This document shows positions 25,073-32,940 of a stretch of 64,000 nucleotides of DNA, piece after piece. The notes beneath the pieces are model-generated. The model was not told the origin of the DNA and made no database searches. It saw only the letters and a list, made by a program, of their open reading frames with translations. Made by a program: the position numbers and the translations under genes. The first letter of the stretch is position 1. Every line of letters starts with the position of its first letter. The DNA is from Streptomyces pilosus. GTDB lineage: Bacteria; Actinomycetota; Actinomycetes; Streptomycetales; Streptomycetaceae. Where the stretch lies: contig NZ_BMTU01000015.1 in NCBI RefSeq assembly GCF_014649835.1, positions 62,001 through 126,000 on the forward strand, in the 5' to 3' direction.

Positions 25073-26388
25073 GGAAGGACCTCCGGGGAGGGAAGCGTTG
25101 CGTACGCGGATGGATCGGAAGAGTGGGGGGATGGGTCGGCGGAACCGTGGGGGGTGGGGTGGGACGCCCCTCCGGCCTCGCCGTCGAGGCCTTCGGTGTC
25201 GTCGTCCCGGTGGGACATCCGGTGGGCACGGTCGCGGGCGGCACGGGCCTCCGGCAGCCGCAGGGTGAAGGTGGAACCCTGGCCCTCGGCGCTCCACACG
25301 GTGACTTCCCCGCCGTGCGAGGCGGCCACGTGCTTCACGATCGCGAGGCCCAGTCCCGTACCGCCGGTGGCACGGGAGCGGGCGGGGTCGACGCGGTAGA
25401 AGCGCTCGAAGACGCGCTCCTTGTCCTTCTCCGAGATGCCGATGCCCTGGTCGGTCACGGCTATCTCGATCAGGTCCCCGCCGGGCTGGACGACCGTGCG
25501 GGCCGCGATGCCGACGCGGGTGCGGGCGGGCGAGTAGTTGACCGCGTTCTCGACGAGGTTGCCGAGCGCGGCGGCGAGCTGGCCCCGGTTGCCCCAGATG
25601 CGCAGGTCGTCGGCGCCCGCCGCGGCCATGGTGATCTCCTTGGTGCCCGCGGCGTGCCGGCAGCGGTCGATGGCCTCGGCGACCAGTTCGTCGACGCGTA
25701 CGGGTTCGGCGTCCTCCAGCGGGTCGTCGTTCTGCACCCGGGAGAGGTCGATGAGTTCCTGCACCAGGTTGGTCAGCCGGGTCGCCTCGATCTGCATGCG
25801 GCCGGCGAAACGCTCCACGGCCTCGGGGTCGTCGGAGGCGTCCATCACGGCCTCGGAGAGCAGCGAGAGCGCGCCGACGGGCGTCTTGAGCTCGTGGCTG
25901 ACGTTGGCGACGAAGTCGCGTCGTACGGCCTCGATGCGGCGGGCCTCGGTGAGGTCCTCGACGAGCAGCAGGACGAGCCGGGAGCCGAGCGGCGCCACCC
26001 GCGCGGACACCGCGAGGGCCTCGCCGCGTCCGGTCCCCCGGCGGGGCAGGTCCAGCTCGACCTGGCGTATCTCGCCGTCGCGGCGGGTGTCGCGGGCCAT
26101 CTTGAGCATGGGTTCCACGGCGAGCTTGCCGCCGCGGACCAGTCCGAGGGCGTACGCCGCGGAGCTGGCCTTGACCACCGCGTCGGCCTCGTCGAGGACG
26201 ACGGCGGACGAGCGCAGCACGGACAGCACCGTGTCCACGCCCGGGGGGAGGACCGGGTCGGTGTGCAGGGAGGTGCGCGTGGGGCGTCTCTGTTCGCGTT
26301 CGCTGAAGCGGACCGCGAGCATGGCGATGACGCCGGTGAGCACTCCGGCGATCGCTGCCACTGCGGCGACCGCCGCGTTCACGTCCAT
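25069..26388 (-). CDS. phoR: Phosphate sensor histidine kinase PhoR
   Basis: 439 residues. One N-terminal membrane helix (AAVAAVAAIAGVLTGVIAML) leaves the protein mostly cytosolic; a PAS-like region (about 50-150) follows, then HisKA with RDFVANVSHELKTPVGALSL (phospho-His about residue 175) and HATPase with LVENAVNYSP (N box), TDQGIGIS (G1) and TGGTGLGLAIVKHV (G2). The C-terminal 50 residues are a polar tail. Its stop overlaps the phoP start, so the two are co-translated. It is divergent from phoU across the PHO box. Confidence 0.96.
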   Translation of the reverse strand: MDVNAAVAAVAAIAGVLTGVIAMLAVRFSEREQRRPTRTSLHTDPVLPPGVDTVLSVLRSSAVVLDEADAVVKASSAAYALGLVRGGKLAVEPMLKMARDTRRDGEIRQVELDLPRRGTGRGEALAVSARVAPLGSRLVLLLVEDLTEARRIEAVRRDFVANVSHELKTPVGALSLLSEAVMDASDDPEAVERFAGRMQIEATRLTNLVQELIDLSRVQNDDPLEDAEPVRVDELVAEAIDRCRHAAGTKEITMAAAGADDLRIWGNRGQLAAALGNLVENAVNYSPARTRVGIAARTVVQPGGDLIEIAVTDQGIGISEKDKERVFERFYRVDPARSRATGGTGLGLAIVKHVAASHGGEVTVWSAEGQGSTFTLRLPEARAARDRAHRMSHRDDDTEGLDGEAGGASHPTPHGSADPSPHSSDPSAYATLPSPEVLP

Positions 26389-26461
26389 GCGTCCAGGTTA
26401 GGCATGGCGCGGCCGGTGCCCACAGCCGTCGGTGGGCGACCTCGAACACTCGTCGCCCAGA

Positions 26462-26494
26462 GTTCACCTTGGAGCCAGGGATGGTTCATTTGGG
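26462..26494. promoter_or_regulatory. PHO box between phoRP and phoU
   Basis: Three contiguous 11-mers: GTTCACCTTGG (26462), AGCCAGGGATG (26473), GTTCATTTGGG (26484). The first and third fit the PhoP direct-repeat unit G(G/T)TCAYYYR(G/C)G almost fully; the middle one is degenerate. It sits in the 199-bp divergent region, consistent with PhoP control of both phoU and phoRP. Confidence 0.8.
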
Positions 26495-26587
26495 GTGACG
26501 GAACCGGACGCGTAGGGGACGGAACGTGGGAGCGTGGGCAGGAGCCCAGGCCCCTGAAGCCCGGACAGACGTACGAGAGGAAGCCTG

Positions 26588-27289
26588 ATGCGGGACGCGT
26601 ACCACGAGGAACTGGATTCGATCGGCGACGGTCTGGTGGAGATGGCCCGGCTGGTCGGCTCGGCGATCGGGCGCGCCACGACCGCCATCCTCGACGCCGA
26701 TCTGAAGCTTGCCGAGAACGTGATCGAGGCCGACCAGAAGGTCGACGAGCTCCAGCACGAGCTGGAGGCGCGGGCCATCGCGCTGCTGGCGCGCCAGCAG
26801 CCGGTGGCGACCGACCTGCGCATAGTCGTCACCTCGCTGCGGATGTCGGCCGACCTGGAGCGCTCCGGCGACCTCGCCCAACACGTGGCGAAGCTCGCGC
26901 GGCTGCGCTACCCGGACCGCGGGGTCCCGCGCGACCTGCACGCGACCATCCTGGAGATGGGTCAGCTCGCGCAGCGCCTGATGGCGAAGGCGGCCGAGGT
27001 GATCATCACCAAGGACGTCGACCTGGCGCTCCAGCTGGAGCAGGACGACGACGCGATGGACCTGCTGCACCGCACCCTGTTCCAGCACCTGATGGACGAC
27101 CGCTGGAAGCACGGCATCGAGACGGCCGTCGACGTCACGCTGCTGGGCCGCTACTACGAGCGCTTCGCCGACCACGCGGTCTCGGTCGCCAAGCGGGTCG
27201 TCTACCTGGTCACGGGCGAGCACGCGGACGAGATCCAGGCGGAGCTCCAGACCGAGATCCCGACGGTGCCGGGGGCGCAGGAGGCCTGA
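26588..27289 (+). CDS. phoU: Phosphate signalling protein PhoU
   Basis: 233 residues with AGAGGAAGCC upstream. Two tandem three-helix PhoU repeats are visible, each with the metal-cluster motif E(R/A)xxD-like: ADLERSGDLAQHVAKLARL in the first half and YYERFADHAVSVAKRVVYLV in the second. It modulates the PhoR-PstSCAB signalling complex and phosphate uptake. It is divergently transcribed from phoRP, and a GC-rich repeat array begins 32 bp after its stop. Confidence 0.96.
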   Translation: MRDAYHEELDSIGDGLVEMARLVGSAIGRATTAILDADLKLAENVIEADQKVDELQHELEARAIALLARQQPVATDLRIVVTSLRMSADLERSGDLAQHVAKLARLRYPDRGVPRDLHATILEMGQLAQRLMAKAAEVIITKDVDLALQLEQDDDAMDLLHRTLFQHLMDDRWKHGIETAVDVTLLGRYYERFADHAVSVAKRVVYLVTGEHADEIQAELQTEIPTVPGAQEA

Positions 27290-27320
27290 CCGCGGCTCGC
27301 CGGGCGGTGCGCGCGGGCCG

Positions 27321-27530
27321 GCGCGCGCGGCTCGGCGTGCACGGCTCGGTGGCCCGGCGGGCACGGCTCGGTCGCCCGGCGGGCACGGCTCGGTCGCCCG
27401 GCGGGCACGGCTCGGCATGTACGGCCCGGCGCGCGCGGCTCGGTGGCCCGGCGCGCGCGGCTCGGTCGCTCGGCGGGCACGGCTCGGCTTGTACGGCCCG
27501 GCGCGCGCGGCTCGGTGGCCCGGCGCGCGC
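27321..27530. repeat. 22-bp GC-rich tandem repeat array downstream of phoU
   Basis: GGCTCGG recurs at 27329, 27343, 27365, 27387, 27409, 27437, 27459, 27481 and 27509. The dominant step is 22 bp (unit like CACGGCTCGGTCGCCCGGCG + GG), with two steps of 28 bp where TGTACGGCCCGG-type units intrude. Because 22 is not a multiple of 3 no consistent peptide repeat is produced, so it is not coding. It fills most of the 348-bp gap between phoU and the cysteine-rich peptide gene. Confidence 0.8.
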
Positions 27531-27637
27531 GGGTGGGCCGGGGCGCTCACGAGCCTCAATGCGCCGTTGATGCGCCCAGGGGGGTGGGCATCCACTGGGC
27601 GAAGGTGTGCGCAGGCCCCAGCCCCGAGGAGGGACCC

Positions 27638-27793
27638 ATGGCCGAATCCCCCGGCACGACGCCCGACCCCACGCAGGAGCGCGAGACCGAGCAGCCGGCC
27701 GAGATCAGACACCTCACCCTGATCGCCGCCTGCGGCTGCGGCTCCGGCTGCGGCTGCGGGTGCCAGTCGGGCAACCCGTGCCAGTGCGGCTGA
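27638..27793 (+). CDS. 51-aa cysteine-rich peptide (metallothionein-like or RiPP-precursor-like)
   Basis: ATG 27638 is preceded by a strong GAGGAGGGA ribosome-binding site. The 31 N-terminal residues are polar and acidic (TTPDPTQERETEQPAEIRHL), and the C-terminal 20 residues contain seven Cys and seven Gly with Ser, Gln, Asn: CGCGSGCGCGCQSGNPCQCG. Such a tail could bind metal ions as CxC motifs do in metallothioneins, or serve as the core of a thiazole-forming peptide with a leader in front. No YcaO, dehydrogenase or protease gene is adjacent, which argues against a dedicated RiPP cluster. A terminator follows 14 nt after the stop. Function not known. Confidence 0.75.
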   Translation: MAESPGTTPDPTQERETEQPAEIRHLTLIAACGCGSGCGCGCQSGNPCQCG

Positions 27794-27807
27794 CGCGGTA
27801 CGTCACG

Positions 27808-27843
27808 GAGGGCTCCGGCGCCGACCCGGCCGCCGGGGCCCTC
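27808..27843. terminator. Terminator between cysteine-rich peptide and MFS genes
   Basis: GAGGGCTCCGGCG / CGCCGGGGCCCTC, 13 bp with one T-G pair and a 10-nt loop, between convergent genes. Confidence 0.7.
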
Positions 27844-27851
27844 GCCCCGTC

Positions 27852-29114
27852 TCAGGACGCCCGCACCTCGGGTGCCGGCTCCGGCTTCGTGACCACCGTC
27901 GGCGCGCCCTCCCCCGGCAGGCCGCGCATCAGCAGCGCGTACCCGAGGCCGGCGACCGTGCCGACGACGGCGCACGTCCCCCACAGCCAGGCGGCGCCCC
28001 AGTGGTCGATGACGAACCCGGACATCAGCGGGGCGACCAGGGCGGCGACCGCCCAGGACATGGTGTACATGCCCTGGTAGCGCCCGCGCCCGTGCACCGG
28101 GGAGAGCGCGACGACGAGCCCGGTCTGGGTCGGCGCGTTGACGATCTCGGCGAGCGTCCACACGCACACGGTGAGGGCGAAGACGGCCACCGAGTCGGCG
28201 AAGGCCGTGAGCCCGAACCCGTACCCGGCCAGCAGGGACGAGGCGATGAGCAGCTGCCGCGGGTCCCGCTTCTCGATGAACCGGGTGACGGGCAGCTGCA
28301 GGACGACGATCAGCACCCCGTTGACGGCGATGGCCAGGCCGAAGTCGGCGGGCGAGAACCCCGCCGCCCCCATGGCGACCGGCAGCCCCAGGTACCCCTG
28401 CTGGAACACGAGGGCGATGAGGAACGACAGCCCGACGACGCCCATGTACCGCCCGTCGCGCACCACGGTCCCCAGCGAGACGGAGTCCTTCTCCCCCGCG
28501 GGGCCCGCGGGGTCCTCCGCGGGCCGGGACTCGGGCAGCTTCACGAACACGAGCACCGCGCAGGCGAGCGTCATCCCCGCCTCGATCAGGAACCCGGCGC
28601 GGTAGCTGACCTCGGCGATGAACCCGGCGCCCGCGGAGGAGATCGCGAAACCGAGGTTGATGGCCCAGTAGTTGAGCGAGAAGGCCCGGACCCGGTCCTC
28701 GGGCCGCACGATGTCCGCCATCATCGCCTGCACGGCGGGCCGGGAGGCGTTGGAGGCCATGCCGACGAGGAACGCGACGGCCGCGATGGCGACGGGGTCC
28801 CGCACGAAGCCGAGCAGCGCGACGGACAGCGCGGTGGCGGTCTGGGAGACGAGCAGCGTGGGCCGCCGCCCCAGCCGGTCGGTCATCACCCCGGCACCGA
28901 GCGAGGAGATCACCCCGCCCAGCCCGTGCAGCGCGGCGACGAGACCGGCGTACGACGCGGAGTACCCGCGGTCCAGCGTCAGGTAGAGCGCCATGAAGGT
29001 GGCGACGAACGCGCCGAGCCGGTTCACCAGGGTGCTGAGCCACAGCCACCAGAACGCGCGGGGAAGCCCCGAGACGGACTCCCGCAGAGCACGTCTCACT
29101 CCGGCGACTGGCAT
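27852..29114 (-). CDS. MFS transporter (drug:H+ antiporter type)
   Basis: 420 residues from ATG 29114 with GGGGGGTCAC upstream. Twelve hydrophobic segments can be counted. The signature loop between helices 2 and 3 is GAGVMTDRLGRRPTLL (GxxxDRxGRR), typical of major facilitator drug exporters, and ASNASRPAVQAMMADIV resembles motif C regions. The substrate is unknown; relatives are annotated as multidrug or MdtH-like exporters. An ATGTAAG/CTTACAT inverted repeat upstream may be its operator. Confidence 0.9.
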   Translation of the reverse strand: MPVAGVRRALRESVSGLPRAFWWLWLSTLVNRLGAFVATFMALYLTLDRGYSASYAGLVAALHGLGGVISSLGAGVMTDRLGRRPTLLVSQTATALSVALLGFVRDPVAIAAVAFLVGMASNASRPAVQAMMADIVRPEDRVRAFSLNYWAINLGFAISSAGAGFIAEVSYRAGFLIEAGMTLACAVLVFVKLPESRPAEDPAGPAGEKDSVSLGTVVRDGRYMGVVGLSFLIALVFQQGYLGLPVAMGAAGFSPADFGLAIAVNGVLIVVLQLPVTRFIEKRDPRQLLIASSLLAGYGFGLTAFADSVAVFALTVCVWTLAEIVNAPTQTGLVVALSPVHGRGRYQGMYTMSWAVAALVAPLMSGFVIDHWGAAWLWGTCAVVGTVAGLGYALLMRGLPGEGAPTVVTKPEPAPEVRAS

Positions 29115-29153
29115 GTGACCCCCCGTGGAACCCAGGTGCGCCCTGGTGTGCAG

Positions 29154-29188
29154 ATGTAAGCGGCCGAAGTGGCCAGCACAACTTACAT
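29154..29188. promoter_or_regulatory. Inverted repeat ATGTAAG-N21-CTTACAT upstream of the MFS gene
   Basis: Arms at 29154-29160 and 29182-29188, 40-74 bp before the transporter ATG. On the minus strand TTGTGC followed 16-17 bp later by TTACAT/TACATC could be the promoter, so the arms would bracket it. Regulator unknown. Confidence 0.45.
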
Positions 29189-29290
29189 TCGTCGGCGGCG
29201 GCAACACCAGCCGATTAACGGGCCCCGCCGGCCGTCCGCCCAGCGGGCGGGGCGCGCGACGCCCGAGGGGCGTCGATTACGCTCGGGCCC

Positions 29291-30052
29291 ATGGCCGACG
29301 CACCGTACAAGCTGATCCTCCTCCGCCACGGCGAGAGCGAGTGGAACGAGAAGAACCTGTTCACCGGCTGGGTGGACGTCAACCTCACCCCGAAGGGCGA
29401 GAAGGAGGCGACGCGCGGCGGCGAGCTGCTCAAGGACGCCGGCCTGCTGCCCGACGTGCTCCACACCTCCCTCCAGAAGCGCGCGATCCGCACCGCGCAG
29501 CTCGCACTGGAGTCCGCCGACCGCCTGTGGATCCCGGTGAACCGCAGCTGGCGCCTGAACGAGCGCCACTACGGCGCCCTCCAGGGCAAGGACAAGGCGC
29601 AGACCCTCGCGGAGTTCGGCGAGGAGCAGTTCATGCTGTGGCGCCGCTCCTACGACACCCCGCCGCCCCCGCTCGCCGACGACGCCGAGTACTCCCAGTT
29701 CGCCGACCCGCGCTACGCGACCCTCCCGCCGGAGCTGCGCCCGCGCACGGAGTGCCTGAAGGACGTCGTCGTCCGGATGCTCCCGTACTGGTTCGACTCG
29801 ATCGTCCCCGACCTCCTCACCGGCCGCACAGTCCTCGTCGCCGCCCACGGCAACAGCCTGCGCGCCCTGGTCAAGCACCTCGACGGCATCTCGGACGCCG
29901 ACATCGCGGGCCTCAACATCCCGACGGGCATCCCCCTGTACTACGAGCTCGACGCCGACTTCAACCCGGTCACCCCCGGCGGCAAGTACCTCGACCCGGA
30001 AGCAGCGGCAGCCGCCATCGAGGCCGTCAAGAACCAGGGCAAGAAGAAGTAG
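29291..30052 (+). CDS. gpmA: 2,3-bisphosphoglycerate-dependent phosphoglycerate mutase
   Basis: 253 residues. It interconverts 3- and 2-phosphoglycerate in glycolysis. The phosphohistidine loop LLRHGESEWNEKNLFTGWVD lies at residues 8-27; RAIRTAQLAL, RLNERHYGALQGKDK and VAAHGNSLRALVKHL supply the remaining active-site Arg, Glu and His. The length matches dPGM enzymes. Single gene with a terminator 15 bp after the stop. Confidence 0.97.
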   Translation: MADAPYKLILLRHGESEWNEKNLFTGWVDVNLTPKGEKEATRGGELLKDAGLLPDVLHTSLQKRAIRTAQLALESADRLWIPVNRSWRLNERHYGALQGKDKAQTLAEFGEEQFMLWRRSYDTPPPPLADDAEYSQFADPRYATLPPELRPRTECLKDVVVRMLPYWFDSIVPDLLTGRTVLVAAHGNSLRALVKHLDGISDADIAGLNIPTGIPLYYELDADFNPVTPGGKYLDPEAAAAAIEAVKNQGKKK

Positions 30053-30066
30053 CCCTCACGCTGTCG

Positions 30067-30103
30067 AGCCCCCTGTCCGCGCTTTCTTCGCGGGCAGGGG
30101 GCT
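30067..30103 (+). terminator. Terminator of gpmA
   Basis: AGCCCCCTGTCCGCG / CGCGGGCAGGGGGCT, 15 bp with one mismatch or wobble, loop CTTTCTT, followed by a T-rich TTGTCGCTTTTCC. Confidence 0.8.
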
Positions 30104-30247
30104 TGTCGCTTTTCCGTTGGCGGGGCGTGATCAGGCCGCCGGCCTGCGGTTTCCGCACGGGGCGGGGGCGTGGTGGCACGAACGGGATGAGGATGGGAGA
30201 CGGTGGCCACAGCGGGTGGGGGTGTCGGGGTCGCATACTGGGGGGTG

Positions 30248-30469
30248 ATGACTAAACCTCATGCTTCGAAGCGCCATCTGCCCACCAGCCCCTTCAAGGC
30301 CGCGGTCGCACCGGCTCCCAAGCACTTCGCCGTGGGCGACCAGGTCACCCACGACGTGCACGGCCTCGGCCGGGTGATCGGCATCGAGGACGGCATCGCC
30401 GTGCTCGTGGACTTCGGTTCCGCGCAGCTGCGGATCCTGAGCCCTTATTCCAAGATGACCAAGTTGTAG
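30248..30469 (+). CDS. Small CarD/CdnL-TRCF-like protein
   Basis: 73 residues from ATG 30248 (or GTG 30245). After a basic N-terminus (KPHASKRHLPTSPFKAA), residues 25-68 form a small beta-barrel: FAVGDQVTHDVHGLGRVIGI, EDGIAVLVDFGSAQLRILS. The VGDxVxHxxxGxGxV pattern resembles the RNA polymerase-interacting domain of CarD/TRCF, but the helical DNA-binding domain is absent. CATACT at 30233-30238 lies 7-10 nt before the start, so the transcript is probably leaderless. A polymerase- or nucleic-acid-associated role is an inference. Confidence 0.8.
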   Translation: MTKPHASKRHLPTSPFKAAVAPAPKHFAVGDQVTHDVHGLGRVIGIEDGIAVLVDFGSAQLRILSPYSKMTKL

Positions 30470-30495
30470 TACCGCTGTGCCCGGTCACGGCACAC

Positions 30496-30515
30496 CAGGC
30501 CCCCTCGGGGGCCTG
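30496..30515 (+). terminator. Hairpin after the CarD-like small gene
   Basis: CAGGCCCC-CTCG-GGGGCCTG, 8-bp perfect stem with a tetraloop, 27 nt after the stop codon. Confidence 0.65.
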
Positions 30516-30517
30516 TA

Positions 30518-30703
30518 CCGAAAGAGAGCGTTCTCATCGACCTGACCTCGCTGTTCTCCGCTCCGGAGACTCAGCCCAGCGGTCCCGCCGCGGCATCGCC
30601 GCCCCCGGTGACCAATCCCTTCCAAAGCCCCGAGTTCGGGGAGGACGAGGCCTACGGGCCCGAGGAGGGACAGGAACCACCCGCGTCATACCACCTGAAT
30701 TAG
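30518..30703 (+). other. Coding-like stretch without a canonical start codon
   Basis: In the same frame as the preceding gene, from the hairpin to TAG 30701-30703, about 60 codons stay open and read as a plausible acidic, Pro-rich protein (LIDLTSLFSAPETQPSG, then NPFQSPEFGEDEAYGPEEGQ, ending SYHLN). No ATG, GTG or TTG occurs in frame after the previous stop; GAAAGAGAG lies 8 nt before an ATC (30536) and 14 nt before a CTG (30542). It may use a rare start, or be a remnant, or not be coding. Confidence 0.4.
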
Positions 30704-30912
30704 CGGCCGGTCCTGCGGCGCGAGGGGAAGCGTCGCCGGAAGCGGTCGGCGACTTCGCCCACGACGATCACGAACGCGGCACCCGCCGCGCTGCCGGCCA
30801 GGCCGATCGGCTGATCGGTGACGGCACCCAGGAACACGAAGAGAGCGGTGACGGCGGCCCACCACGCCGTCCACCAGCCGAGTACCACCCACCGGCGTCG
30901 TCGTCGTGTCAT
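30700..30912 (-). CDS. Small two-helix membrane protein
   Basis: 70 residues from ATG 30912. A basic start (MTRRRRRW) is followed by two membrane helices (VVLGWWTAWWAAVTALFVFLGA and GLAGSAAGAAFVIVVGEVA) and a basic end (RFRRRFPSRRRTG), which predicts both termini in the cytosol. No family recognised. Its end overlaps the coding-like stretch on the other strand by 4 bp, and it is divergent from a methyltransferase gene 58 bp away. Confidence 0.7.
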   Translation of the reverse strand: MTRRRRRWVVLGWWTAWWAAVTALFVFLGAVTDQPIGLAGSAAGAAFVIVVGEVADRFRRRFPSRRRTGR

Positions 30913-30970
30913 GCGATCACGATAGGACGAACCGCTGAACCGGACGGGGCACGGGTGCTTGACTGCGTCC

Positions 30971-31744
30971 ATGTCGACGACTCTCGGGGTGCCCACGCCC
31001 GACCAGGCCTCCTACATGCTGCGGGCCGCCGCCGGTGACGCCGGGCGCGCGTACAAGCGGCGGATGCTCGACCTGCTGGACATCCGGGAGGGGCACGCCG
31101 TCCTGGACGCGGGCTGCGGCCCGGGGACGGACCTGCCGGCGCTGGCGGAACGCGTCGGTGACGGGGGGACCGTGATCGGCGTGGACCGGGACCCGGCGAT
31201 GCTGGACCGGGCCCGCGCCCGCACGCAGGGCCTGCGCCCCGTGGAACTGCGCTCGGGGGACGTCCACGCGCTGCCCGTGGAGCCGGGGACGATGGACCGG
31301 GCCAAGACCGACCGCGTCCTCATGCACGTCGCCGACCCGGCGGGGGCGCTCGCGCAGCTCCACCTCGTCACCCGGCCCGGCGCTCTGGTGGGCCTGGCCG
31401 AACCCGACTGGGACACGCTGATCGTCGACGCCGACGACCTCGACACCAGCCGTGCCTTCACCCGGTACACCACGGCGGAGGTGGTGCGGAACGCGACCAT
31501 CGGCCGGAGCCTCGCCCGCCTCGCCGAACAGGCCGGTTTCCACGTCGAGGCGGTCGACGCCACGACCCCCGTCTTCCGCTCGTTCGACGAGGCCGACCAC
31601 ACCCTGGGGCTCGGCCGGAACCTGCGGAGGGCCGTCGACGCGGGTCACATCGACCGGGGCCGCGGCCACGCCTGGTTCTCCGCCCTGTCCCGGGGTCCCT
31701 TCTACGCGTCGTTCACCCTGGTCAGCGTGGTCTGCTCACGCTGA
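30971..31744 (+). CDS. Class I SAM-dependent methyltransferase
   Basis: 257 residues from ATG 30971 (MSTTLGVPTPDQASYMLRAA). UbiE/COQ5-like Rossmann fold: motif I VLDAGCGPGTDLPAL, motif II VIGVDRDPAMLDRARAR, then LRSGDVHALPVEPGTMDRAK and LHLVTRPGALVGLAEPDWD. A small-molecule methyltransferase; the substrate cannot be inferred. It converges with an acetyltransferase gene 9 bp away. Confidence 0.88.
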   Translation: MSTTLGVPTPDQASYMLRAAAGDAGRAYKRRMLDLLDIREGHAVLDAGCGPGTDLPALAERVGDGGTVIGVDRDPAMLDRARARTQGLRPVELRSGDVHALPVEPGTMDRAKTDRVLMHVADPAGALAQLHLVTRPGALVGLAEPDWDTLIVDADDLDTSRAFTRYTTAEVVRNATIGRSLARLAEQAGFHVEAVDATTPVFRSFDEADHTLGLGRNLRRAVDAGHIDRGRGHAWFSALSRGPFYASFTLVSVVCSR

Positions 31745-31753
31745 CCCGCCCGG

Positions 31754-32422
31754 TCACGCCGGTCCCCGGGCGATCAGGACGTCGGCCCGGTGGTGCCAGC
31801 CGAGGGAGGAGTAGAGGCGTTGGCCCTCCTCGCTGGCGAGCAGGAGACCGGTACGGGCCCCCTGGGCCAGGGCGGCCTCCGCCAGGGCGCCCATCACGGC
31901 GCGTCCCAGGCCGCGCCGGCGGTGTTCCGGGTCCGTCTCGACGCGGTCGACCGTCGCGTCCGCGCCGACCACGGCGACGGTGCCGCGTGCCGCCACCTCT
32001 CCGGTGGGGCCGCGGAGGGTGACCTCCGTGACGGGTCCCTCGGTGCGCGCCTCGATCCCGTACGGCGCGGCGGGGGCGTGTCGCGGGTGCCCGGTGAGAT
32101 CGGTCGTCATGAGCCATTCGGACCGGCGGTGCAGTTCCAGTCCGGCGGCGTCGACGGCGGACTCCACCGCGCCCGGGCGCAGCGTGGGCACGGTGAGCCA
32201 GGTGACCTGCCGTGCGGCGGCGACCGCCGCCGCCAGCCGTGTCACGGACCCGGGGTCCTCGTCCGCCCGCAGCGCGAACACCTCGACCTCGCGGCCGGGT
32301 TGGCGGCACTCCGACCGCAGACCGTCCCCGGCGGACCCGGCCGGTTCGGCCCCGGGCAGGGAGCGGGCGACCGTCCAGCCGGTCAGCCAGCGTCGTATCA
32401 GCTCGGGTGCGATCCTCGTCAT
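31754..32422 (-). CDS. GNAT-family N-acetyltransferase
   Basis: 222 residues from ATG 32422. The acetyl-CoA loop is VDRVETDPEHRRRGLGRAVM (about residues 160-180), followed by GARTGLLLASEEGQRLYSSL and GWHHRADVLIA, the usual GNAT end. The N-terminal 120 residues are divergent and may be a degenerate second GNAT fold. The substrate is unknown. Confidence 0.88.
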   Translation of the reverse strand: MTRIAPELIRRWLTGWTVARSLPGAEPAGSAGDGLRSECRQPGREVEVFALRADEDPGSVTRLAAAVAAARQVTWLTVPTLRPGAVESAVDAAGLELHRRSEWLMTTDLTGHPRHAPAAPYGIEARTEGPVTEVTLRGPTGEVAARGTVAVVGADATVDRVETDPEHRRRGLGRAVMGALAEAALAQGARTGLLLASEEGQRLYSSLGWHHRADVLIARGPA

Positions 32423-32468
32423 CCGGCGATTGGAACACGGCCGCGGCCCCGGGGGCACGTCGTGTGTC

Positions 32469-32891
32469 TCACGGGTGCATGCTCGCCCCCTTCAGTACCT
32501 TGTCCACCGCGTTCCGCGGGCCGTGCACGGCCAGGCCGACCAGGTCCAGGTCCGTCGTGCCGACCGCCCGGACCGCCGCCCGGTTCGCCTCGTCGTGGCC
32601 CGTCGAGAAGAGGTCGGACGTGAAGACCGCGCGGGGCAGGGCCCGGGTCAGGGCGCGCGCGTGGGCCGCCTTCAGGACCTCCTTCGTGCCCTGGAAGACC
32701 AGCACCGGCTGGCGGAACATCGGCAGGTAGGGCACGCCGTCGGCGTCCTCGTACGGCTCCCCGACCACCTCGGGTGCCTGGGTGCCCAGGCCGCTGACCA
32801 GGAACGCGGTGACGTTGAGGCGCTGCCAGGGCTCCAGGTCCTCGCGCAGCAGGACGGCGATCTTCGTGTCGAAGCGGGGGCTCGTGTTCAT
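32469..32891 (-). CDS. DUF2000 family protein
   Basis: 140 residues from ATG 32891 (MNTSPRFDTKIAVLLREDLE). DUF2000 proteins have a PTH2-like alpha/beta fold; recognisable segments are KIAVLLREDLEPWQRLNVTA, FLVSGLG, QPVLVFQGTKEVLKAAHARA and LDLVGLAVHGPRNAVDKVLK. Function unknown. It is transcribed divergently from an AraC-type regulator with a 49-bp gap, a pairing common in actinobacteria that suggests it is the regulator's target. Confidence 0.88.
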   Translation of the reverse strand: MNTSPRFDTKIAVLLREDLEPWQRLNVTAFLVSGLGTQAPEVVGEPYEDADGVPYLPMFRQPVLVFQGTKEVLKAAHARALTRALPRAVFTSDLFSTGHDEANRAAVRAVGTTDLDLVGLAVHGPRNAVDKVLKGASMHP

Positions 32892-32940
32892 GCGCCGAGA
32901 CTGCCGATCCGGGCGCGCCGCGGTCTTGTACGTTGTTTGC

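Noticed and set aside
27321..27530. Repeat array considered as a CRISPR array
   Set aside because: Units are contiguous, GC-rich and imperfect with no unique spacers of constant length, and no cas genes occur in the window.
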